A stretch of DNA of 64,000 nucleotides from Lepidodermella squamata (taxonomy: Eukaryota; Gastrotricha): positions 1,302,001 through 1,366,000 of the forward strand of contig JBLDXI010000028.1 in assembly GCA_047495785.1 (NCBI GenBank). The letters run 5' to 3'. Made by a program: the position numbers and the translations under genes. Below, in pieces: positions 36,940 to 48,100 of the stretch (positions are counted from its first letter, which is position 1; every line of letters starts with the position of its first letter). The notes below the pieces were generated by a model. The model saw only the letters and a list, made by a program, of their open reading frames with translations. It made no database searches and was not told the origin of the DNA.

Positions 36940-39760
36940 ATGATTGTCAATAACACTTCCTACATTGACTCGCAATGTGCAATAAAAGCCCGCAAAATTT
37001 TGGCTCAGCTTATCGCTCAGGTTCGGCCTGTTTCAACTTTGAAAATTTCGGATTTTTCTAAAGCAAATTTTTTTTCCAGCTCAATTTGACTTCTATCGAC
37101 TTGGACGCAACTCAAGACCCGGCGGAAATAGCGAGAATAATCAGGGAAAGATGTCTTTCAGCCGTAGCGAAGGCAACGTCTGAGCAAGCTGAGGATTTGG
37201 AGAAATTCGGACGTCGCTACAACGCGTTTTTCTTATTCATTCTTGCGCTGTTCATCTTCAGCATGGATTTCGGTTTCGCCCTACTCGAATGCGGGCTAGT
37301 TAGGAAGAAAAATTCCGCCAATAGCATGCTGAAAAATCTCTTCTATTCATGTGAATTTCCATAATTTTATTTTGTCTTTACTTTAAACATTGTGATTTTC
37401 TTTTTGCAATTTATCATCAGATTCAAAAAACAACTGAAAAATTCACTGTAATAGGGTACGGCGACAAAACAGCAACTGCGTAGAACAGCAAATGCGACAA
37501 AACAGCAACATTTTTTCATTTCGCGACAAAACAGCGAGAACCAGTTACGTAAAAGAAGCATCGTGTTTCTGCTGTTATGTCGCAATGCGAAAAAGTTGCT
37601 GTTTTGTAGCGTTTGCTGTTTTGGGTATTTGCTGTTATGACGGTGTTATTGACTGTAAATGCCCTATTACAAGTCTGCCTCGTATTTGAGCCTTGATTTT
37701 TAAAAAAAAATTATATATTTTTGCGCAGTCGACAGGAAGAATCAAATTTCGAAATTCCCCGGAAATTTTCGGAAACTTCATGATTAATTTAAAAAATTCA
37801 AATTATTTACCATTGAATTTTGGGTAATTTCAGTAGAAGACCTATTTATTAAAATTATTTCTTATCGATTTATCGAATTTCCGTAAATTGATTTTAAATT
37901 TCCAACAGTTACGTCTTCAATTCCTTACTGGCTATTTGGTCACTCTTTGACCTATGGAAAATCGATCGGTGGACTGTTCGGCGATATGACCTACGCTGCT
38001 GAGACATCAGAGTTTGAAAATGGCGTATTCTGGTTTTTCGAGGTATTTTCATTCGAAAATTAAATTGGAAAATTACCTTACCTAGACTTTCCCATAGTAT
38101 TCCTTCTGCTTAACGACTTCAGCCATTGTTTCCGGTGCTATAGCAGAGAAGGGGCAGCTGATTGCTTTCATTTCTCACACAATCCTTACTTCGAGCTTGA
38201 TTTTTCCTGTCGTGGCTCATTGGGCCTGGAACGATGAAGGTGACTTCCTAATTAAACTCGACAATTTTCATTACGTTTTTTTTCTTTTTAGGTTGGTTGA
38301 GGAAGGGACAAATGCTGGAAATTGAGACTGATGAGGGAAAGCAAACAGTTCACTTTGGATACTTTGTGAGTTTCCTAATTTTTTTAATTCTCATTATTCC
38401 AAATTTCCAAACAGGATTTTGCGGGTTCGGGTGTTTGCCACGTTGTTGGAGCAGTTGCCGCTTTAGGTATACCTTATTTTATTTATTTATTTTTATTTAA
38501 TTTTCGGATATAGTTTTCATCTTTTTCAACGGCCCTCGAGCGGATAGAATCGGACCAGATGGAAAATTACTGCCTGACATTCCCGGCCACGACATTACAG
38601 TTTGTTAAAAATGCAAAATCAAGCAAAAATTTGAAAATTCTGCTAATTTTCAACAGCTGTTTGCCAACGGTTGTCAAAGCCTGTTTTCGAACTTTGTCGC
38701 TTTCAATACTGGATCGCAGTTATCGATGCGTCGTGTCAAAGACCAAATGCCTATTGTTCGGGCGACAGCTACGACAGTTTCTGCCGGTCTTGCCGCTGGA
38801 ATTTTCGCAGCATTTTACTACCGATTAGTCCACAAAAAATGGTCGCTAATTCAGCCTATGTGTTGCGCTTTGGCTGGAACTGTGGCGATTTGTTGTAGCT
38901 GTAGCGTGGTTCAAAATTGGGCAGCTCTTTGCATTGGGTTCGTAAATTCTATCAATTGATATTACTCAAAAAGCATCAGAATTTTTCGAAACGCGAAAGA
39001 GATTTATTCCGAAGCCCCTTAAATCATTTTGAAATTTTTTCCTGGTGTAATTTTTTTACTGAACCTTTATTGAACCTCTGACCTATTTTTTCTAATTATT
39101 GCAGTATTTTAGCCGGGATCACGAGTCTTGTAGTATCTAATCTGATGAAATTTTTGAGGTTGGATGATCCAGTTGACGCCGTGGCAGGTTTGAAATATCA
39201 AATATTTTTAAACTTTTTTCAATTTTATTGTTACAACAGTACATCTCGGTGGGGGTGCGATCGGCCTTATTAGCTACGCATTTTTCAGAATCGATCAAGG
39301 AATAGTTTACAACTGGGACAAGCGCGGAGCTTTCGTAATAAACTTTTCTCATTTTTTCTCAAATTTTTAAATACATTTTTTAGATGTTGGCTTGGCAGCT
39401 AGCAGGTCTTGTCGCTATAACGCTCTACACAGGCCTCCTCACAACGATTTTGTGCCTCACTTTGAGAAAATTCAACCTTCTAACAGTCGACAGAATCAGC
39501 GAGGCAATAGGTGGGTGTTTGCTACCCTATAGCAATCTTCGTAAATACCTATACCTTTAATTTAAGGTTTAACGATCGCCCACGGCCATGAGGACGGTGA
39601 CGTGTTAGACGATGCAGCAGTTTGCGAGGCAATCGATCAAAAACTAGCGCAAATTCAAACAAGTTTTTCAAACAATAACTCAGTTGAAAAGTCTGCCCTA
39701 GATTTCAGTTCTGTATCTGTTGTTTCCAAAATTCGGCGAAGGATTGTCATGAAAGCATAA
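36940..39760 (+). CDS. AMT-type ammonium transporter (AMT-D)
   Basis: Exon 1 starts at ATG 36940 (MIVNNTSYIDSQC...LIAQ, 27 codons) and joins LNLTSIDLD at 37080. Exons then give [119 protein letters not shown] and LTIAHGHEDG. Both pore His and the pore Asp are kept. One intron (37351-37908) is ten times longer than its counterparts because it contains a palindromic repeat element. The final exon ends IRRRIVMKA with TAA at 39758-39760; AATAAA overlaps the next bases (39763-39768), so the 3' UTR may be very short. It is closest to AMT-B and AMT-C. Confidence 0.9.
37450..37672. mobile_element. Palindromic MITE-like insert in an AMT-D intron
   Basis: A fold-back block bounded by AATAGGGTA on the left and GCCCTATT on the right. 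The left half repeats GCGACAAAACAGCAA and the right half its complement (TTGCTGTTTTG). The matching introns in AMT-B, C and E are about 50-60 bp, so this is an insertion. No ORF of note. Confidence 0.55.
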
Positions 39761-39911
39761 ATAATAAAATAATGTAGCTAAAAATGCGATGGGCCTTTCG
39801 TGTTTGAAGGGGCGTATTTGAGTGAGATTGCTAATTAAAAAAAAGGTAAGTCTGTCATCTTGCCGATCAGCATTTCTTATTACTATCTTTATAAAAAAAA
39901 CTGCTAATAGA

Positions 39912-41998
39912 ATGACTCAAATTTCCATCAATGCTACACAGCTTGAGCAAGTTCGCAAAGTTATCGAGGCAACGGCAAATAAAATGGCTGAAAATATATT
40001 AACAAAGGTGGGTCAACAAATTGCTGGCTATTTTTATTGAAATTATTTTCTGCAGCTGAAGAATCGAGTTTCGGCAGAACTATTGAATTCAACGGCTGGA
40101 ATTTTCCCGAATCCTGATGTCGAACGAAATATGAACGCGTTCTTCCTGCTCATAACTGCCTTCAGCATTTTTAGTATAAAAATCGCAATTATTTAGCAAT
40201 TTTCAATTGAAATATTCCTAAATCTAGGCATGAATTTCGGATTCGGTCTACTCGAAGCTGGGCTGGTTCGGAAGAAAAATTCGGCGAATAGTATTTTGAA
40301 AAATGCTTCTTATTCCTGTTAGTTGATTCGCAATTTCTCGCCAATTTTTCAATTTTTTTCTTACAATTTTCAGTGATTGCCATAATTTCGTGGTGGCTAA
40401 TTGGATTTTCGATTGCCTTTGGAAAATCTCAATACGGTGTGGTCGGATCGCTAGAATACGCTGCCAGACCAGGTCCGCGTGGAGCTTTTTGGTTCTTTGA
40501 GGTAAGCTAAAAAAAATCCGTTCATATTGGATTATTTTATAAAATCATTTCAAGTACTGTTTTGCCGTAACACCGTGCGCTATTGTCAGCGGTGCGATCG
40601 CGGAAAAAGCTCATTTAATGGCGTTTGTCACATTCACGCTGATGTCGACCAGCGTGATGTACCCTGTCATAGCTCATTGGAGCTGGAACGCAGGTGGGTG
40701 GCTAAAAAATGGCCTAATTTACCAAGCGAACGGAGCGAATTCAACTTTCCAAGTCGGTTACCAGGTTGGAATACAAATATTTTTCATAAAAAAATTAGAA
40801 TCTCAATTAGGATTTTGCTGGTTCCGGTGTTTGTCATATTGTGGGAGGCGTTGCGGCTCTCATTTTCGCAATATTTTTGGGACCTAGGATCGGCCGAGTT
40901 CAAAAAGATGGGACTTTTCGATCGATGCCTGGACATTCTCTACCCGTATTTTATGTTCAATTTCAATGATATTAATCATCGCAATTAATATTCATAGTAT
41001 TTCTGCTTTGGTTGCATAAATCTCTTCGTCATGTTCATCGCTTTTAATTGTGGTTCGGAGCTTTCGATCACGAGGCGAGAAGATAACCTACCCGTTTCGC
41101 GCGCCGCAATTAGCACAGTTTTCGCGTCGATGGGCGGCTTCATTACCGGGGCTATCGTCAACCGATTCAAGTTGAAAAGATGGTCAGTGGCTCCCACCCT
41201 TTGCAGCGGCCTCACGGGGACAGTCGCAATATGCAGCTGCTGCAACTCTGTCGAACCGTGGGCAGCGTTCATAATAGGGTAAAAATTCGAAAAATTTAAT
41301 TAAAAATTTAGATTCAAATATTTCGAAAACAGGGCTGTCTCAGCGCCTGTTTACCTCACGTTATCAAACTGCCTAGAGCGGCTAAAAATCGACGACGTAG
41401 TCGATGCGGTGCCTGGTAACAAAATTAAAAAAAAGTATTTAAAATACCATTTTAATTTGAAAATGTTGTGTCTGCTTTATACTCAAGTTCATTTGGGTGG
41501 TGGAATCACGGGTCCGATTTTGTTGGCTTTTCTTCAAAAAGATCGCGGAATTATCTACCAAGCGACAAAGAAATCTGGCCTGGTAATTAAAATTCCAAAA
41601 AATTTGAACTCGATTGATATTTTCGCTTTCAGATTCTGGCATGGCAGCTCGCCGGGATAATAACCATAATTATTTACTGCTCTATTTTAACGAGTCTTCT
41701 TTGCCTTGCTCTTCGCAAGTTCAAGTTACTGCGAGTTTCGCCCAAGGAAGAAATTGAAGGTAAATGAATTTTTTTCTTCATTTTTTTATTAATATTTTTT
41801 ATAGGTCTCGATTTAACTTTCGGTCATTGTATCGATAGCGGCAATTCATCTCCTGTCGTTTTAAAGCAGAAACCGGGCTTGTCACAATTTTCCCTGGCTA
41901 CATTGCCCAGTAATTTACGCCTGACCTCGAACAGCTCGAGCGCAGCGCTTATCACCATGCGCAATCGGCGACTAATCTCCCCGGCTAAACCATCGTAA
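39912..41998 (+). CDS. AMT-type ammonium transporter (AMT-E)
   Basis: The start ATG 39912 ([20 protein letters not shown]) joins [11 protein letters not shown]. The model then gives [123 protein letters not shown] and [13 protein letters not shown]. The FSIF|SMNFGF join uses an extra phase-1 intron not seen in AMT-B, C or D. The pore Asp and both His are intact. It is the most divergent of the B-E group: [13 protein letters not shown] replaces the usual VH.GGG..GL, and [10 protein letters not shown] replaces the conserved AHGHE near the end. The stop is at 41996-41998, with AATAAA at about 42021. It lies 151 bp after AMT-D. Confidence 0.88.
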
Positions 41999-43412
41999 AA
42001 ATTTCACCACCAGGCAGAAAAATAAATCCCAAAATATACACACCGTTAATCTGACACTTTTCGATAACAAATTGTCACTCAGGTGATAAGTGCTCTCTCG
42101 AGATTTTCCGGAATAAAATCGTAATTTTCCGCTTGAGTGACTGTTGTTACATCTTGGCGCATCATGATTGATGATGACTTCCGACTTCAAAGATGAAGAC
42201 ACCGATATATATATCTAGCTAACGACGCCGAAAAAGCCGGAACGGATGCGGAAAAGTGCGGCGGCGCAAAATTACGGCGGTGTCATTAAGTGCGCGGCAT
42301 TGCGCAACGACCGTCGCGGGGTCATTAGAGCCATATACGATTGCACCACATCGATAGACGTCAATCATTAACCATCTGGGCGCCCAGCAATATCGGAAGA
42401 AAAATCTAGATAGGATGAAAAAAAATAACTCGGTTGGGGTTGTTCGATGAGTGTCGCGCGACGTGTGACAAGTGTCATTGATGCGCGCAGTTGGAGGTGT
42501 CTCGTGCGCGCGCTCATCAGAGCGTCGAAAAGCGCGGAGCGAAGACAATAAACGCGAGGTGATGCTCTACGACTGATTGATACCACTGATAGTCAGGCCA
42601 TCTTCACTTTCGAGGTGATACCTACTCGCACAGCAGTCGATGAAACACCTCATTGGCCAAAATACATCATCATCAGGGTGAATAAACCCGGTCAAGCGTG
42701 AGAGTAATAAAAAATCGAGCCCAGGTGAAATTGGGTAAACATTTCCATCCAGGGTTGTCGGTACCAGAAAGACGGTGGTCAGAGATGCGGCCGCACTTTG
42801 TAGGTCCGTTGTCAAACGCGCGCGACTCGGCCTTTGACATGTGTGTGCGACATCCGAGTCGGGTGACAGGTGCGCCTTTTTGACGCATCCAAGGCGGCCG
42901 CGTCACGCAAAATCACTTCAAGAGTAACAAGCAGGTGCCACCTTGACTAAATAGGTTAATGAACACATGCTGACATGAATTGATTAAAATTTGATTGAAA
43001 TATGGAAATAAAATCATGAATAAATTACGCAGCAGGTATCCCGGTTCCCGAGTAATCCCGAATATCCCAGTAAATCAGTAACACGATGGAACCGGCCATA
43101 TAATGAAAAAGATGTCATTCAGAGAGTTCCTCTCTCAATGGCGGATCCTGAAGACATGTTTTTCACGTTACAGGCGTATTTTTTCGTTATTTTTTCATTA
43201 TTTTTTCATGGTTCCATTTTGGTACCGCATTGAGTCGGATTTAATGACCATGAGACGTCAATTTGACACAGAATTCATGAGAACCGGCACCTTGTTCGGC
43301 GACATGCGTCAGCCAGGTGCTTCGTTACCGCTGACCGTGAATGTGCGCGAATGAGCGAGGGGGCGGAGCTTAGCGCCGCGTGACGCGCGCTGATTCGCCG
43401 CCGCCCTTGAAC
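41999..43412. other. 1.4-kb spacer with GC-rich patches
   Basis: No supported gene. The patches at about 42230-42590 and 42760-42910 are much richer in GC and CpG (many GCGCGC words) than the surrounding AT-rich introns. This suits a regulatory region for the gene at 43558, but that is inference. Confidence 0.4.
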
Positions 43413-43492
43413 CACGTGCGCCGACCAATGAGCGCGCGCGCACGCGATACGCGCACTATATAAACACGCACTTTACCCTCCAGTTCCGTCAT
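43413..43492 (+). promoter_or_regulatory. Core promoter of the RPRNPTP gene: E-box, CCAAT box, TATA box
   Basis: In order: CACGTG E-box at 43413-43418, CCAAT at 43425-43429, and TATATAAA at 43457-43464. Transcription would start about 25-35 bp later, near 43485-43495 (CCGTCATCACTGCACTCA). The coding ATG follows at 43558. This is the clearest core promoter in the window. Confidence 0.7.
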
Positions 43493-43557
43493 CACTGCAC
43501 TCAGCTCTTAATTTGATATTTCGCATTTCCGATTTAATTTAACTACAACCTTCTGCA

Positions 43558-44208
43558 ATGGCTGCTATGTTCCGCCCTCGCAACCCGACCCCGTCGGCTG
43601 CCACCCGTTACCGTGACGACGACGTTTTCGATACTTCGTTCGACTGCGATTCTGTCTTCGAGGAAGACTTCGACATGGACGGCGACTGCGATCTTGCCGT
43701 TTTCATGGCACCAGTCGCCGAGCCTGTCGCTGTTAACCGCCGCTCTCGTCGCTTCCAAGTCCCGACCGTCACCCGTGACTACACCCCGTGCTGGGCCCCG
43801 ACTCGCCCTCGCAACCCGACCCCGGCTCGTGCTTCTCTCTCTAAAGGTAAATTGAAAAACAACCTTAAACTCGGCATGATTACTAATTTTTTCTTGATTA
43901 CTTCAGAATCGACCAAGTCGACTACAACATCTCGCCCGCGTAACCCGACCCCGGTTCGCGCTAAGAAGTCTGTCGTGAAGTCAGGCGCCGTTTCGAAGCC
44001 GATCAGCCTCGTTGTCAAGGCCAAGCAAACGACCGTCGCCGTTGTTGCGTCTCGCCATCCGACGTCGTTCTCGCGCCATTCTTCATCCGGCTTCTCGTCT
44101 TGCTCGTCACCCGTCGCCTCGCCATCGCCTCGCCTCGTTCTAGCGTGTCGTGACACCCTGATCAGCAACGCGTCTGTGTTCAGTTTCCGCCGTCACTTGT
44201 TCGCTTGA
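43558..44208 (+). CDS. Unrecognised protein with three RPRNPTP repeats
   Basis: Two exons (43558-43846 and 43907-44208) joined by a canonical GTAAAT...TTCAG intron give 196 aa. I do not recognise the family. The heptapeptide RPRNPTP appears three times: residues 6-12, after CWAPT near residue 83, and just after the splice join. Between repeats 1 and 2 is an acidic block (RYRDDDVFDTSFDCDSVFEE); the C-terminal half is basic and Ser-rich. No signal peptide, membrane segment or known domain is visible, and much of it looks disordered. Third codon positions are strongly C-biased, which with the clean promoter suggests high expression. AATAAA is at about 44373. It sits between AMT-E and AMT-F but shows no similarity to them. 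Confidence 0.75.
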   Translation: MAAMFRPRNPTPSAATRYRDDDVFDTSFDCDSVFEEDFDMDGDCDLAVFMAPVAEPVAVNRRSRRFQVPTVTRDYTPCWAPTRPRNPTPARASLSKGKLKNNLKLGMITNFFLITSESTKSTTTSRPRNPTPVRAKKSVVKSGAVSKPISLVVKAKQTTVAVVASRHPTSFSRHSSSGFSSCSSPVASPSPRLVLACRDTLISNASVFSFRRHLFA

Positions 44209-45190
44209 ACATCGATTCTTTGTCAACCCCTTGATCGCTTTGTGCTCATTTTTGTAAATATTTCGTCATTTTTTATTCATTTCTTGCTTCGCTTGTTTGA
44301 TATAACGACGTAAATGCATGTACATATTTCGAAATTTATTATATATTAATTTGAAAATGAGTTATTAAACGCAATAAATATTCGATGGTATAACTGATTG
44401 GTTTTTATTACGAGGTCACTAACAAAAGGCATTTTCCGAATTTGCAGTTTGGTTTCAACTAATCCAAATAGTAATTATTTTTTATCATCTCGATGATATG
44501 GTAACCACATTTTCCAAGAATTAGTCGCTTCCTGGTGGAAGTTTTCAGAAGTTTTTGGAAGTTTTTGCTGCATAAAGCGGTTCATTATTCGCTCTCGTCA
44601 CGCAACAAACGATCAGCCTATTTCCCGGCATTATCGGTAATTTTCACCCGGATTAACTCCGAACTTCCGCTTCTACGTCAAGCCCTGATCCGGACATGAC
44701 CCACTTGATGAGGCTAATAAATAACCCCGTCATCCCTTCGTTGCGCTTGACATTGCGCGTAATCTCCTGATGACGATATAGGTTGCAACAAGTTGGCGCC
44801 AAAATGGAACCGGGTTGCAAATCTTGATAGGCGAATCTAGACGAGACGGCAATTGTTTTAATATTACTTTCCTCAAAGATCTCCGCTCGCGATCTTTAAG
44901 GGCGCGCGCGCGCTCATTGCAGCTACCTGTAATTAGTGCGCCAACCGAGTGCGCGGTCCGCGATTTGAGCGACACGGTGACCGCAATTTCGGTACCGCGC
45001 ACTTGACCGTGTAATTAGACCAGTGCGCGCGCCCGCCTTGATTTCATCGACCGCCGTCTTGCGCTTCAATGCGCATTTGTTATACAACAATAATACGACG
45101 CATGGAGCAGTCCGGAAAAATCATTGGAATAATTTAAATCCGAAAAAATATGAACGAGACAATAAAATCAGATCGTAAAAATAAAGCGCA
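44209..45190. other. Spacer upstream of AMT-F
   Basis: No supported gene. A GC-rich patch at about 44880-45060 contains long GCGC runs and two GTAATTAG words near GCGC-rich blocks, possibly part of the AMT-F promoter. Confidence 0.4.
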
Positions 45191-48100
45191 ATGATGATAT
45201 CAAATAAAGTCGAGCCCGAGTTTTCAAATACTATGCTAAGAATCGGCGGTTTTCACCGCGATACCGTGTTTGACCGGATAATACAGGGTCATAATTCGGT
45301 GAATTTAACATCACACGTGTTCGGGTCGATCAGCATACGAGACCTGAAGCCGGCTTTTATGGAGTTGGTTCACGATCCTGAGGTTCAACGGACTTTAATT
45401 CGGCATGTTAAATTCGAGGGTGTACAACTAGCGGCGCATAGCTCGGCATTTTTTCTCGTAGCAATGGCCATTCAAGTTCACGGTATACCAATAATTAAGA
45501 CAATTTGACGATTTTTATGTTTTGAATGTTAACAGTCATGCAGGCCGGTTTTGCGCTGATTGAAGCCGGTTGCGTTCGATCGAAAAGCGTGACGAATACA
45601 TTTTGGAAAAATTGCGTTTGCGCCTGTAAAATTTTGATTTTTTTTTCTAATTTTCCTTAATTTTTTCTCTTCCTCTCCCAGATATTGCGACAATAGGATT
45701 TTGGTTAACTGGCTACGCAATCGCTTTCGGACCTTCACTCGAAGGATTAGGAATTATTGGTACCGATTTTTGGGCCTTCACTAACCTCAACACATCTGAA
45801 TACAGCCAATGGTTTTATCATGTAAATAGGGAAAATATTCAATAATTTACCTAATTTTTTAACATTTTTTGTTAATTTAGTGCGCATTTTGCGCTACCGC
45901 GTGTACTATCGTTTCAGGTGAGCAACATTTTGATGACCACAGAAAATTTACATTTTTACTAAATTAATTTGTTGAATTTTCTCGATTTTCTTGATTTTTA
46001 TTTGATAGGTGCCATAGCCGAACGAGTTCATGTATTGTTTTTCGTTGTCCTCACCCTCGTAAATTCATCCTTCACGTATCCTCTCGTCGTTCACTGGGTA
46101 TGGTCAGAATGCGGATGGCTAAAACGAGGCGTTCCTTTCATTAACGGCAACCGGGCAACGATTCTATGCACTGAATCAATTCGAGAGGCGAAATACACGG
46201 TCGGATTCGAAGACTTCGCCGGAAGTGGGCCAGTTCATGTTGTAGGCGGAGCTTCAGCTATGGCTGCTATTATCATGCTTGGCTCGAGACGGGGTCGATG
46301 GCAGAGCTCGAGACGCGAATCGATTGGATTAGTCACTTTTCACGAAAATCATATACAAGGCCACTCAATCACGGTAAAATCACGCGATTTATGTGATAAT
46401 TTACCCGAATTTTCATGATTTCTAGCTGACGGCACTTGGCTTTATGATTCTGTCAGCTGGTTTTGTGGCTTTTAATGTCAGCTCCAACATGCAACTTGGT
46501 AATCAGCTCAATGACGATGCAACTATTGGCAAAATAGCTACTAATACAGGTATCAATCAATCAATCAATTTATTTGCAAACTTCGTTCACAGGACTAGAA
46601 GGGCACGCAGGCCTCTTACACTAACCCGATGCAATAAGATTTCCTTTACAATATTTCTTCAGATTCACGCGGTACAGATTTCGTTTTACGATATTGTTCT
46701 TTATATCAGCAGGTAAATTATCGTCAAAGTTAAATACGGTAGTCGGCAATCGATTCCAATTGTTTACTGTACGGTTCAAAAAATAGTTCTTATAAATAGG
46801 TTTGGTGGGATTTTTGCACTTCATATTCGGATTTAGAACAGAGAAACGAAAACGATGACCTCGATTGTTATTCAACAAAAATTTTATATTATTAGAGATA
46901 GATGTTTTAACAGACCCATTTATTATTTTGAAAAGGAAGCAAAGATCGTATATAAGGCGCCGTTCTTCGAGAGACACTAGCCGAAATTTTTTTAGACGCT
47001 CGGAATAGGACGGGCGCGAAGGATCGTAGGGTGATAAATTAAGAGCACGGCGAGTAAAGTAAGATTGCAATTTTTCTAATTTGTCAATTTCATTTTTAAA
47101 CCAAGGTGACCAGATGCAAGTACAATTCTCTAGCAACGGGCGAACATATGTACAGTAGGCACGTACTAACGTCTCAGGAGACTGACCTTTCAGAGCACGT
47201 AGTATCAGGTTTGCACGTAGGTAGGCTTTAGAAACAATCGAATTAATATGGGCTTTGAATTCTAGCTTTTCATCAATAAGAAGACCCAAGTCTTTATAGT
47301 TGAGACATCTTTGAAGCAAGTTTCCCCCTAGGTAGTAGGAAGATTTTGGATTTTTGAAGCCAAGATGAAGAACCGCACATTTGTCAATAGAGAGCTTTAG
47401 TTGCCAAGTTTCAAGCCAGACAAAGATGTTTTCAAGAGATAGAGATAGACGTTCAGAGAGAGATGAATCATTTTTACAAAAGACTATGTATAATTTGCAG
47501 TCGTCAGCGAACAGTTTAATGGAGACACCTTCAGGTAGGATATCGGTAAGGTCATTAATGTAGAGCAGAAATAACAGAGGGCCCAGAACGGAACCCTGAG
47601 GTACGCCACTGGTTACGCAAATTTCATCGCTTAGGGTTCCGTTGACATTGACACGTTGGGTACGATTAGTAAGATAGCCAGTTTAGAAGATTACCATCAA
47701 CTCCAATAGCTTTAAGTTTTATTAAGAGTTTCCGATGGCAAACAATGTCGAAGGCCTTAGCAAGATCTAGGTAGACTATATCCGCAAATTTCATGCATTC
47801 AAAGGCAAAGGTCCAGTCAAGCACGCATTCAAGCATTTGAGTAGCGGGTGATTTAAGTCGCATGAATCCATGTTGATCCGCAGAAATAATGCTGTGATAT
47901 AAGAGGAAGTCGAGGATTTTATTTCGAATTATTGTTTCGAGAATTCGAGGTAGACAGGGTTGCCCTCAGATTTTTTTCATAATTTTGACCTTAAGTGAAT
48001 CCAATTGGTTGTAGCATATTCTAGTCTAAAATCGGTATGCAAATCGCTTTTAAAACACGAGTAAAATTTGCGTAAAAGGTCCAATTAGCATATGCAAATG

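Noticed and set aside
37490-37660. Possible CRISPR-like or tandem array (repeated GACAAAACAGC)
   Set aside because: The repeats are irregular, partly inverted and intronic in an animal gene; they fit a fold-back element, not a CRISPR array.
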